This document shows, piece by piece, positions 8,977 through 16,686 of a stretch of 64,000 bases of DNA. Position numbers and translations under genes: made by a program. The stretch is from Bacteroidota bacterium (GTDB taxonomy: Bacteria > Bacteroidota > Ignavibacteria > Tepidaquicellales > Tepidaquicellaceae): positions 62,001 to 126,000 of the forward strand of contig JAFDZO010000012.1 of assembly GCA_018266845.1 (NCBI GenBank), read 5' to 3'. Under the pieces are notes generated by a model. That model saw nothing but the letters and a program-made list of their open reading frames with translations, was not told where the DNA came from and searched no databases. Numbering within the stretch: position 1 is the stretch's first letter; every line of letters begins with the position of its first letter.

Positions 8977-9696
8977 ATGATAGTTAAAAAAATTGATTGT
9001 GAAGACTGCGAAACAAGAAGCGAGTCTTTATTAAATTTTGCTTTTGCAGATGATTTAGAAGTTATAAACTGCAATAAAGTCTGCAATCATTTTAAAAAGG
9101 GACAAACTATATTTTATGAAGGGAATACTCCCCCCGGCTTGTATTGCGTAAATAAAGGAAAGATAAAGCTGTATAGAACGGGAAAAGACGGTAAAGAACA
9201 AATAATCGGTTTTGGTATTCCGGGAGATTTTCTTGGCTATCGAGCAATAATTGCGGAGGAAGGTTATGCTGCTTCAGCGACGGCGCTTGAAGATACCGTT
9301 GTCTGTTTAATTAGAAAAGAAGATTTTCTGAATATGCTTCAGAAGAACTCATACATCTCTAAGCAGCTTATGGTTAGCTTGTGCAAAGAACTTGGTTTGG
9401 CAATGGAAAAAATACAAAGCCTGTCTCAAAAAAGTGTAAGAGAAAGATTAGCAGAAACACTGTTTTATCTCAGGGATACATTTAAAGGGCATCATGACGA
9501 AGATGAATCAAAAATCGAAATTGTTCTTCCGAGAGAGGATATTGCTAACATTGTAGGCACGACTACAGAAACTGTGATTAGAACACTATCCGATTTTAAA
9601 AATGAAAAATTTATTGAACTTGACGGAAAAAAAATCAGAATTTTAAACGGCGCAAAGCTCCGCGAAATAAGCGGACTAGAAATAAATTATGCTTAA
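8977..9696 (+). CDS. Crp/Fnr-family transcriptional regulator with N-terminal cysteines
   Basis: 239 residues: a cyclic-nucleotide-binding-like beta roll (about 35-150), a dimer helix, and a C-terminal winged helix-turn-helix (about 170-225, with IANIVGTTTETVIRTL). Cysteines at 8, 11, 32 and 36 form a CX2C plus CX3C pattern, with C57 and C110 later. FNR uses four such cysteines for an oxygen-sensitive iron-sulfur cluster, but the spacing here differs, so cluster binding is an inference. The recognition helix has the Glu and Arg expected of proteins reading TGAT half-sites. It stands just upstream of the cbb3 locus, whose promoter carries a TGAT-N4-ATCA palindrome, and is the obvious candidate regulator. 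It overlaps the next small secreted protein gene by 8 bases. Confidence 0.93.
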   Translation: MIVKKIDCEDCETRSESLLNFAFADDLEVINCNKVCNHFKKGQTIFYEGNTPPGLYCVNKGKIKLYRTGKDGKEQIIGFGIPGDFLGYRAIIAEEGYAASATALEDTVVCLIRKEDFLNMLQKNSYISKQLMVSLCKELGLAMEKIQSLSQKSVRERLAETLFYLRDTFKGHHDEDESKIEIVLPREDIANIVGTTTETVIRTLSDFKNEKFIELDGKKIRILNGAKLREISGLEINYA

Positions 9697-10192
9697 ATTT
9701 TTATCTCTTCTTCTTTTTATATTATTCTTTTCGCAGGCGAACTCACAGCAGCTAACCCCGCAAAATATAAATCTAAAATTTTCAATAAAATACCAGATAA
9801 CCAAAAACAATTTTCTTGAAGTGCCGGATAATCCAAATCACAGAATTGGAACTGCTTCAGGCACAGGTATAGCGCTTTTTAATGATTCCATTTCTGTTAC
9901 AGTAAATTCATATTTCATATATGATTATACAGAAGGAAACGGGCAGTTTACTGATTATTACGTCTTTACCTTTGAAAACGGTTCAAGTTTCACAGTTCAG
10001 GCGCAGGGTACTTCACAAGGTTCTGGACCAAATGCTTCAAATCCTTTATTTCAGGCATCTACTATAATTACAGCAGGAACAGGTGATTTTCTCAACTTTA
10101 AGGCATCCGGGGTTATGTCAGGAAACAGGAATACAATGGTTGAAAACAATGCTGTTGTGAAGCTCAGCTTTGATATGAAATCTTCTAACTAA
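9689..10192 (+). CDS. Small secreted protein, function unknown
   Basis: 167 residues with a clear signal peptide (about 1-19, ending in the ANSQQ region). The mature part is rich in Thr, Ser, Asn and Gly and in alternating hydrophobic residues, which suggests a beta-sandwich or barrel; one repeated pattern is 'GTASGTGIALF'. It is not a lipoprotein and has no T9SS sorting domain. The start codon lies inside the last codons of the Crp/Fnr gene (8-base overlap), so it is probably translated by coupling and shares that gene's regulation. No family recognised. Confidence 0.8.
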   Translation: MLKFLSLLLFILFFSQANSQQLTPQNINLKFSIKYQITKNNFLEVPDNPNHRIGTASGTGIALFNDSISVTVNSYFIYDYTEGNGQFTDYYVFTFENGSSFTVQAQGTSQGSGPNASNPLFQASTIITAGTGDFLNFKASGVMSGNRNTMVENNAVVKLSFDMKSSN

Positions 10193-10244
10193 TTCAGCAC
10201 TCTCATCCGGCTTTTATAATCTTATCTTATTAATTATTAATCTT

Positions 10245-10272
10245 TTAAAATATGATTTATATCATATTTTAA
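10245..10272. promoter_or_regulatory. 28-bp perfect palindrome with FNR/CRP-like core upstream of the cbb3 locus
   Basis: Arms TTAAAATATGAT (10245-10256) and ATCATATTTTAA (10261-10272) are exact reverse complements around TTAT. The core TGAT-N4-ATCA is the geometry of FNR (TTGAT-N4-ATCAA) and related regulators. Its centre at 10258.5 lies about 62 bases before the predicted transcription start, the class I activator distance. Confidence 0.7.
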
Positions 10273-10286
10273 CCTGACAGAAATCA

Positions 10287-10317
10287 TTTGGCAGGGTAGT
10301 AAATATTTCTATTTTTG
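10287..10317 (+). promoter_or_regulatory. Bacteroidota-type promoter for the cbb3 locus
   Basis: TTTG at 10287-10290 and TATTTTTG at 10310-10317 match the -33 TTTG and -7 TAnnTTTG elements of the Bacteroidota primary sigma factor, separated by 19 bases. Transcription would start near 10320-10322, about a dozen bases before the ATG at 10334. Confidence 0.6.
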
Positions 10318-10333
10318 TATTGAATATTTACAA

Positions 10334-12745
10334 ATGCCGAAACAGCAGGAAATACTAACAAAACCTATATGTTATCATTGCGGTGAAGACTGCGCAGAAG
10401 AAATTTTCTATGATGAAAAATTATTCTGTTGCGCAGGCTGCAAAGCCGTGTATGAACTGTTGTTTCAGAATAACCTTTGCAGTTATTATTCGCTGGAAAC
10501 CCACCCCGGAATTAATTTAAAAGAATCTGGCGCAGGAATAAAATTCAACTACCTTGATGACAAGGAAACCGCAAGCAGGATAATTGAATTTTCCAACGAT
10601 GAAATTACAAAAGTATCTTTTTATATCCCAACAATACACTGCTCATCATGTATTTATCTTCTTGAACATCTCTACAAAATTGACCATACAGTAGTAAATT
10701 CCAAAACTGATTTTACTCAAAAAAAGGTTTTCATAACATATAAAACGAAAGAAACTTCCCTGCGGAAAGTAGCAGAGCTTTTAAGTAATATAGGTTATGA
10801 ACCTGCAATTAATATTGATGACCTTACCGAAAATGAAAAGCCGAAAATCTTAAAAAAACTTTACTATAAAATCGGCATAGCAGGATTCTGTTTTGGAAAT
10901 ATTATGCTTTTTAGTTTTCCCGAATATCTGTCATTCGGAAATATTGAAACATATTACAAATTTTTATTCGGATATTTAAATATCCTTCTTGCTGTTCCAG
11001 TATTTTTTTACTGCGCATCCGATTATTTCAAATCAGCTTATCTCGGCTTAAAGCAAAAGCACATAAACCTTGACGTTCCGATTTCACTAGGTATAGCTGT
11101 AATTTTTTTAAGAAGCGTATTTGAAGTTGTATCAGGTTTCGGAGCAGGATATTTCGATTCACTTACCGGATTAATATTCTTTTTGCTTATAGGAAAATTA
11201 ATACAAACGAAGACATTTGATTTTTTAAATTTTGAGAGAAATTACAAATCATATTTTCCTATATCGGTTACGGTTTTAAAAAATAAATCAGAGACCACAA
11301 TCCCTATTAATAAGCTTGTAAAAGGCGATAGAATAATTATTAGAAACGGAGAGCTTATACCTGCCGACTCCATCCTGTTCAAAGGCAACGCAAACATAGA
11401 TTACAGCTTTGTTACGGGTGAATCAACACCTGTTGAAAAAGTTTTCGGAGAGATAGTTTACGCTGGGGGAAGGCAGGAAGGGGATGTTCTCGAGCTTGAA
11501 GTAATAAGAGATGTTTCACAAAGTTACCTTACACAGCTATGGAATAATGAAGCGTTTAAAAAAGCGGAAGAACAAAAAAATAAACTGAACGATGTAATTG
11601 CTAAATATTTCACATTCATAACTTTAGCTGTTGCGCTTACAGCAGGGGCGTTTTGGTTAAATAAAGATATAAAAATCGCAGTAAACGTATTCACCGCAGT
11701 ATTGGTTATTGCCTGTCCCTGTGCATTAGCTCTTGCAGGACCTTTTGCTCTTTCAAACACTATGAGAATTTTTGGAAAAAATAATTTCTATCTTAAAAAT
11801 ACCGGAGTTATTGAAAAACTTTCAAAAATAGATTCAATTGTGTTCGATAAGACGGGAACCATTACACAGGTAAAAAATGCCGAGCTGAGTTATTATGGAA
11901 ATCTCTTGAGTAATTCTGAGCTTATGGAAATAAAATCGCTTGTAAAAAATTCAACGCATCCTCTAAGCAGAAGAATTTACGAGTCCATAAAAAGCGATGG
12001 GGAATTTACTCTAGAAAACTACAAGGAGTTTCCCGGTAAAGGTATAAAAGGCATTACGGGTCAAAATGAATACAAAATCGGAACATTAGAGTTTGTATCT
12101 GCGGGCGAAATTAAAAATGATGAAAGTGAAAATAAAGCTTCAAAAGTATATGTAAGCAAAAACGGAAAGCTGAAAGGGTACTTTCTTATTTTGAACTACT
12201 TCAGAAAAGGATTGAACGAGCTTGTAAGCAGCTTGAGGGAGGATAAAACTCTCTCTGTTCTTTCCGGCGATAATGATAACGAAAAGGAGAACCTCAGCCA
12301 GATTTTCGGAGACGAAACTGATATGAGATTTTATCAAAAACCTGAAGATAAACTAGATTACATTAAGGCGTTACAAGAAAAAAGTAAAAAAGTTCTAATG
12401 ATTGGCGACGGGCTAAACGATGCCGGCGCGCTGAAACAAAGCGATGCCGGAATAGCAGTTACTGAAAGCGTTACGTGCTTTTCTCCGTCGTGCGATGCGA
12501 TATTAGGTTCGGAAAAGTTCAGAGATTTAAATACATATCTGAATTTTTCAAAGACAACGATGAACATAATTAAAGCAAGCTTTGCATTTTCAATGCTCTA
12601 TAATTTTGTGGGACTATTTTATGCTGTACAGGGTACGTTATCGCCGATAGTTGCAGCGATATTAATGCCGGTCAGCTCTATATCGGTGGTGTTATTTGCA
12701 ATATTCCTTACCGATTTTTTTGCTAAAAGAAGAAAATTATTATGA
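10334..12745 (+). CDS. ccoI: cbb3 oxidase-associated copper-translocating P-type ATPase CcoI
   Basis: 803 residues. Pumps copper across the inner membrane for assembly of the CuB site of cbb3 oxidase. The N-terminus carries a Cys-rich segment (C13, C16, C20, then CCAGC at 32-36) typical of FixI/CcoI, then a heavy-metal-associated domain with HCSSC (102-106). Eight membrane helices are expected; the metal-binding CPC is at 461-463 in ACPCALALAGP. The phosphorylation motif DKTGT starts at D505 and the hinge motif GDGLND at 691. It is first in the locus behind the predicted promoter and is followed 16 bases later by ccoS. The Cys-rich N-terminus and the neighbours distinguish it from a copper-efflux CopA. 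Confidence 0.95.
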   Translation: MPKQQEILTKPICYHCGEDCAEEIFYDEKLFCCAGCKAVYELLFQNNLCSYYSLETHPGINLKESGAGIKFNYLDDKETASRIIEFSNDEITKVSFYIPTIHCSSCIYLLEHLYKIDHTVVNSKTDFTQKKVFITYKTKETSLRKVAELLSNIGYEPAINIDDLTENEKPKILKKLYYKIGIAGFCFGNIMLFSFPEYLSFGNIETYYKFLFGYLNILLAVPVFFYCASDYFKSAYLGLKQKHINLDVPISLGIAVIFLRSVFEVVSGFGAGYFDSLTGLIFFLLIGKLIQTKTFDFLNFERNYKSYFPISVTVLKNKSETTIPINKLVKGDRIIIRNGELIPADSILFKGNANIDYSFVTGESTPVEKVFGEIVYAGGRQEGDVLELEVIRDVSQSYLTQLWNNEAFKKAEEQKNKLNDVIAKYFTFITLAVALTAGAFWLNKDIKIAVNVFTAVLVIACPCALALAGPFALSNTMRIFGKNNFYLKNTGVIEKLSKIDSIVFDKTGTITQVKNAELSYYGNLLSNSELMEIKSLVKNSTHPLSRRIYESIKSDGEFTLENYKEFPGKGIKGITGQNEYKIGTLEFVSAGEIKNDESENKASKVYVSKNGKLKGYFLILNYFRKGLNELVSSLREDKTLSVLSGDNDNEKENLSQIFGDETDMRFYQKPEDKLDYIKALQEKSKKVLMIGDGLNDAGALKQSDAGIAVTESVTCFSPSCDAILGSEKFRDLNTYLNFSKTTMNIIKASFAFSMLYNFVGLFYAVQGTLSPIVAAILMPVSSISVVLFAIFLTDFFAKRRKLL

Positions 12746-12761
12746 AGCAAACTTTTACAAT

Positions 12762-12932
12762 ATGGAAGTGATGTTTATTCTTATAGGCGCCAGTATTACG
12801 GTTGCTTCTGTTTTTTTGCTTGCCTTTATCTGGGCAGTTAAATCAGGTCAGTATGATGACCGCTATACTCCCTCTGTAAGAATATTATTTGAAGAAAACA
12901 CTCCTGCAAAATCAGAAAATAAAAAATTATGA
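12762..12932 (+). CDS. ccoS: cbb3 oxidase assembly protein CcoS
   Basis: 56 residues: one membrane helix, then the signature FIWAVKSGQYDDRYTPSVR near residues 20-40. CcoS is needed for cofactor insertion into cbb3 oxidase. A longer frame starts at 12696 inside ccoI, but the ATG at 12762 gives the standard CcoS N-terminus (MEVMFIL) and lies after the ccoI stop. The stop overlaps the next ATG by four bases (ATGA), which implies coupled translation. Confidence 0.9.
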   Translation: MEVMFILIGASITVASVFLLAFIWAVKSGQYDDRYTPSVRILFEENTPAKSENKKL

Positions 12933-13315
12933 ATTACTATTTCACAAAAAGGTCAAAATTGCCGTTCGATGAGACAGTTGCGCGAATGACAAATGCATTG
13001 AGCGATGAGGGCTTTGGGATAATTTCCGAAATTGACGTTAAAGATACATTTAAGAAAAAAATTGACGTAGATTTTAGAAATTATAAAATTTTCGGCGCAT
13101 GCAATCCCGGCTTTGCGCATAAAGCCATTTTGCTTGAAGATAAAGTAGGCACTTTATTACCCTGCAATATAATAGTGCAGGAAGAGCCGGATGGCGATGT
13201 TGAGGTTTCAGCCATTAATCCCCTTGAAACAATGGCAGGTATAGACAACATAAAGCTTAAAATACTTGCCTACGAGGTTGGAGAAAAGCTAAAAAAAGTT
13301 TTAAATAATATTTAA
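12929..13315 (+). CDS. DUF302 domain protein within the cbb3 locus
   Basis: 128 residues, no signal peptide. The family pattern is clear: an N-terminal 'FDETVARMTNALSDEGFG', a Lys-rich centre, 'IFGACNPGFAHKA' and 'LLPCNIIVQE'. C58, H64 and C79 are the obvious metal- or thiol-chemistry candidates. The function of DUF302 proteins is not established. It starts inside the ccoS stop codon and ends 18 bases before ccoNO, so it must be co-expressed with the oxidase. This placement suggests an assembly or copper/redox role, which is an inference from context only. Confidence 0.92.
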   Translation: MNYYFTKRSKLPFDETVARMTNALSDEGFGIISEIDVKDTFKKKIDVDFRNYKIFGACNPGFAHKAILLEDKVGTLLPCNIIVQEEPDGDVEVSAINPLETMAGIDNIKLKILAYEVGEKLKKVLNNI

Positions 13316-13319
13316 TACC

Positions 13320-13325
13320 AAGGAG
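13320..13325 (+). promoter_or_regulatory. Strong Shine-Dalgarno before ccoNO
   Basis: AAGGAG lies 8 bases before the ATG at 13334. Most other starts in this window have A-rich leaders without a Shine-Dalgarno sequence, so high expression of the catalytic subunit may be intended. Confidence 0.6.
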
Positions 13326-13333
13326 AAAACAGA

Positions 13334-15454
13334 ATGACTGTTGAAAAATTCAGTTATGATAATAAGATTGTTAGAGATTTTGCGATAGCTTCGGTTATAT
13401 TTGGCGTGGTTGGAATGCTGGTTGGATTACTGGCAGCTCTGCAGTTGGTGCACCCTGTTCATAATCTATCTAATCAGTTTACATCATTCGGCAGGATAAG
13501 ACCTTTGCATACCAATGCAGTTATCTTTGCGTTTGTCGGTAATGCAATATTTATGGGACTCTATTATTCCCTGCAAAGAGTCTGCAAAGCAAGAATGTTT
13601 TCTGATTTGCTAAGCAGAATTCATTTCTGGGGATGGCAGATTATTATTGTCTGCGCAGCCGTTACTTTGCCTCTCGGTATTACAACAGGTAAAGAATATG
13701 CAGAGCTTGAATGGTTTGCAGATATTATGATTGCTCTGGTTTGGGTAGTTTTTGCTATTAATATGTTCGGAACAATTTTTAAGAGAAGAGAAAAGCATAT
13801 TTACGTTGCAATATGGTTTTATATTGCTACAGTTGTTACTGTTGCAGTGCTTCATATAGTAAACTCCATAGAGCTTCCTGTATCGTTATTAAAAAGCTAT
13901 CCGGTTTATGCAGGGGTTCAGGATGCCTTGGTGCAATGGTGGTATGGACACAATGCAGTGGCTTTCTTTTTAACAACTCCATATCTTGGCTTGATGTATT
14001 ACTTCCTTCCTAAAATGGCAGGTCGTCCGGTTTACTCGTATAAGCTTTCCATAGTTCACTTCTGGTCATTGATTTTCATTTACATCTGGGCAGGTCCGCA
14101 CCATTTATTATATACCGCTCTTCCTGACTGGGCGCAGTCGCTTGGAACGGTTTTTTCCGTAATGCTTATTGCTCCGTCTTGGGGAGGTATGATTAACGGA
14201 CTTCTAACATTAAGAGGCGCATGGGATAAAGTTAGAGATGATGTTGTTTTAAAATTCATGGTTGTTGCGGTAACATGTTATGGTATGGCTACTTTTGAAG
14301 GACCGATGCTTTCATTAAAAAATGTTAATGCTATAGCGCACTTTACCGACTGGATTGTAGCGCACGTTCACATAGGAGCATTAGGATGGAACGGCTTCCT
14401 TACTTTCGGAATTTTATATTGGCTAATCCCGAGAATTTATAAAACAAACTTGTTTTCCAAAAAAATGGCTGCCTTCCATTTCTGGATTGGCACGCTCGGT
14501 ATCGTGTTCTATGCTGCGCCGATGTATTGGGCAGGAATAACGCAATCATTAATGTGGAAACAATTCACACCGCTCGGAGTTCTTCAATATCCTAACTTCC
14601 TTGAAACCGTTATTCAGATTATTCCGATGTATATGGTAAGAGCATTGGGCGGAGCCTTGTTTCTGACAGGCGTTCTGGTGATGGTGTATAACTTAGTAAA
14701 GACGATGAAACAAGGGTCGTTGGTAGCAAATGAACCTGCAGAAGCTCCCGCGCTTGAAAAAGGATTTGTGGATAACTCATCGAAGCACAGATGGCTTGAA
14801 ACACGTCCCGGTAAATTTGCAATATTTGCAACCGTAGCAGTATTAATCGGCGGTATTATTGAAATGGTTCCGACATTCATGATTAAATCCAATATCCCTA
14901 CAATTCCTAGTGTCAAGCCTTATACTCCGCTTGAGCTGCAGGGAAGGGATATTTATGTTAGAGAAGGATGCTACACCTGTCACTCGCAGATGATAAGACC
15001 TTTCAGGTCTGAAACTGAAAGATACGGAGAATATTCAAAAGCAGGTGAATATGTTTATGACCATCCGTTCCAATGGGGTTCAAAGAGAATAGGACCTGAC
15101 TTAATGAGAATTGGAAAAAAATATCCGAATCTGTGGCACTATAATCACATGGAAAATCCGCGCAATGTTTCGCCGGGTTCTATTATGCCAAACTACGACT
15201 GGCTGATGAAACAGAATCTTGATAACTCAACTTTAGAGAGCAAGATAAATGCAATGAGAACCCTGGGAGTTCCGTATGCGCCGGGTTACGAAAAACAGGC
15301 GCTGCAAGACTTGATGAAGCAGGCAGATGAAATTACACTCGACTTGCAGAAGAACGGCGCGCCGGCTCAAAATAACAAAGAAATTATTGCTCTTATAGCC
15401 TACCTGCAGAGAATGGGCACGGATATAAAAGCAGATAGTAAAGCTGAAAAATAA
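13334..15454 (+). CDS. ccoNO: Fused cbb3-type cytochrome c oxidase subunits I and II (CcoN-CcoO)
   Basis: 706 residues. The N-terminal part (about 1-475) is CcoN, the catalytic haem-copper subunit with about 12 helices: haem ligand in RPLHTNAV, CuB ligands in QWWYGHNAV and GPHHLLYTALPDW, and the late haem ligands in VAHVHIGALGWNGF. After a linker and one helix (about 490-510) comes CcoO, with one haem c site C546-x-x-C549-H550 (GCYTCHSQMIRPF) and the axial-Met region GSIMPNYDW. In proteobacteria these are two genes; a single fused gene is common in Bacteroidota relatives. It reduces oxygen to water with high affinity and pumps protons. It is preceded by a strong ribosome-binding site. Confidence 0.96.
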   Translation: MTVEKFSYDNKIVRDFAIASVIFGVVGMLVGLLAALQLVHPVHNLSNQFTSFGRIRPLHTNAVIFAFVGNAIFMGLYYSLQRVCKARMFSDLLSRIHFWGWQIIIVCAAVTLPLGITTGKEYAELEWFADIMIALVWVVFAINMFGTIFKRREKHIYVAIWFYIATVVTVAVLHIVNSIELPVSLLKSYPVYAGVQDALVQWWYGHNAVAFFLTTPYLGLMYYFLPKMAGRPVYSYKLSIVHFWSLIFIYIWAGPHHLLYTALPDWAQSLGTVFSVMLIAPSWGGMINGLLTLRGAWDKVRDDVVLKFMVVAVTCYGMATFEGPMLSLKNVNAIAHFTDWIVAHVHIGALGWNGFLTFGILYWLIPRIYKTNLFSKKMAAFHFWIGTLGIVFYAAPMYWAGITQSLMWKQFTPLGVLQYPNFLETVIQIIPMYMVRALGGALFLTGVLVMVYNLVKTMKQGSLVANEPAEAPALEKGFVDNSSKHRWLETRPGKFAIFATVAVLIGGIIEMVPTFMIKSNIPTIPSVKPYTPLELQGRDIYVREGCYTCHSQMIRPFRSETERYGEYSKAGEYVYDHPFQWGSKRIGPDLMRIGKKYPNLWHYNHMENPRNVSPGSIMPNYDWLMKQNLDNSTLESKINAMRTLGVPYAPGYEKQALQDLMKQADEITLDLQKNGAPAQNNKEIIALIAYLQRMGTDIKADSKAEK

Positions 15455-15479
15455 AATTAATAAAAATTAAAGCTCGAAA

Positions 15480-15638
15480 ATGTTTAATGAAATATTAACA
15501 TCAATAGAAGGAATAGAGATTTATCCGGTATTTTCGTTGATTATCTTTTTTGTATTCTTTATTTGTCTTGCTGTTTGGGTTCTGAAAGCCGATAAAAAGT
15601 ATCTTGAAAAGATGAGCGAACTTCCATTTGAAAAATAA
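15480..15638 (+). CDS. ccoQ: cbb3 oxidase subunit CcoQ
   Basis: A 52-residue protein, MFNEILTSIEG at the start and one membrane helix (about 16-37) ending in AVWVLKADKK, then a short charged tail. Size, single helix, and position between ccoNO and ccoP identify it as CcoQ (FixQ), which stabilises the oxidase complex. It begins 25 bases after the ccoNO stop and ends 31 bases before the ccoP ATG. Confidence 0.85.
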   Translation: MFNEILTSIEGIEIYPVFSLIIFFVFFICLAVWVLKADKKYLEKMSELPFEK

Positions 15639-15669
15639 ATTTTGACAAAAAAATTTGAGTAATCAAAAA

Positions 15670-16554
15670 ATGAAACATAAAATAATTTTAATTACAGCTT
15701 TAGCTCTGATGTCATTTTCTTCGGCAGCCTTTGCCCAGACTGCTACAACAACTACGCAGCATCAAAGCGACTACAATTATCTGGCTGCAGCTACTATTGT
15801 CGGAATTGCGTTTATGCTCTTTATGGTTATCTATTTCGGCAATATCGAAGGAATTACAGCGGGCGCTCCTAAGCGGGCAAAGGCATGGTCTAAGCTGAAA
15901 GATATGCTGAACAGGTCTGTTCCGATTGAAAAAGAAAAAGATATTATGATGGACCATGAGTTTGACGGAATCAAAGAGCTTGATAACACTATTCCGCCAT
16001 GGTTTAACATTTTATTCTACGGCACTATAGTTATATCTGTTGTTTATATGCTCAATTATCACGTATTCAAAATAAACGGACTTTCTGCCGAAGAGTATAA
16101 TGATGAAATGAAAGTCGCGACTATGCAGCGGGAAGAACTTATCAGAACGGGAGCATTTATAAACGAAAATACAGTGAAGCTGATGCAGGACGAAGCAACA
16201 CTTAACGAAGGAAAGACAATTTACAGCGCGAACTGCTCTGCCTGTCACGGACCAGCGGGAGGCGGACTTATAGGTCCAAATCTCACCGACGATTTCTGGA
16301 TTCATGGAGGCGGTATTGTTAATGTTTTTAAAACAGTTAAATATGGAGTGCCTATAAAAGGGATGGTTAGCTGGCAGAACCAGTTAAACCCGAAACAGCT
16401 GCAGGCAGTTTCTAATTATGTTTTATCGCTAAAAGGAACTAATCCTCCTAATGCAAAGCAGCCCGAAGGCGATAAATATACAGACAGCACTTCGGTAAAA
16501 ACCGATTCTTTAAAAACAGGTACACAAAAAGCAGATACAACTACTAAGAAATAA
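15670..16554 (+). CDS. ccoP: cbb3-type cytochrome c oxidase subunit III (CcoP), single haem c
   Basis: 294 residues from the ATG at 15670; a TTG at 15655 would add five residues, but the ATG gives a clean N-terminal hydrophobic segment. A second helix (about 35-55) precedes the CcoP N-terminal signature HEFDGIKELDNTIPPWF, then another helix, then a cytochrome c domain with C189-x-x-C192-H193 and axial-Met region GMVSW. Only one CxxCH is present, whereas proteobacterial CcoP has two haems. The tail is Lys/Thr/Ser-rich. It passes electrons from soluble cytochromes to CcoO/CcoN. Confidence 0.93.
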   Translation: MKHKIILITALALMSFSSAAFAQTATTTTQHQSDYNYLAAATIVGIAFMLFMVIYFGNIEGITAGAPKRAKAWSKLKDMLNRSVPIEKEKDIMMDHEFDGIKELDNTIPPWFNILFYGTIVISVVYMLNYHVFKINGLSAEEYNDEMKVATMQREELIRTGAFINENTVKLMQDEATLNEGKTIYSANCSACHGPAGGGLIGPNLTDDFWIHGGGIVNVFKTVKYGVPIKGMVSWQNQLNPKQLQAVSNYVLSLKGTNPPNAKQPEGDKYTDSTSVKTDSLKTGTQKADTTTKK

Positions 16555-16583
16555 TTTTAATGTTGTAATAATTTTATTGTTTG

Positions 16584-16661
16584 CCACGTTATTACTTCCC
16601 CTAGCCCAAGCCCCTTCCCGCCTCGGCGGGATGAGGGGAGGTTTAACGTGGTTAGTTTTTT
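16584..16661. repeat. GC-rich nested hairpin between ccoP and ccoG
   Basis: In otherwise AT-rich DNA, CCACGTTA (16584-16591) pairs with TAACGTGG (16644-16651). Inside, CCCC/GGGG and CCCGCC-TC-GGCGGG (16617-16630) form a strong inner stem. A T6 run follows, so it could act as an attenuator. Base composition and nested symmetry suggest a dispersed repeat element. Confidence 0.6.
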
Positions 16662-16686
16662 ATAAAGCAAATTTTTGAATTATCAA

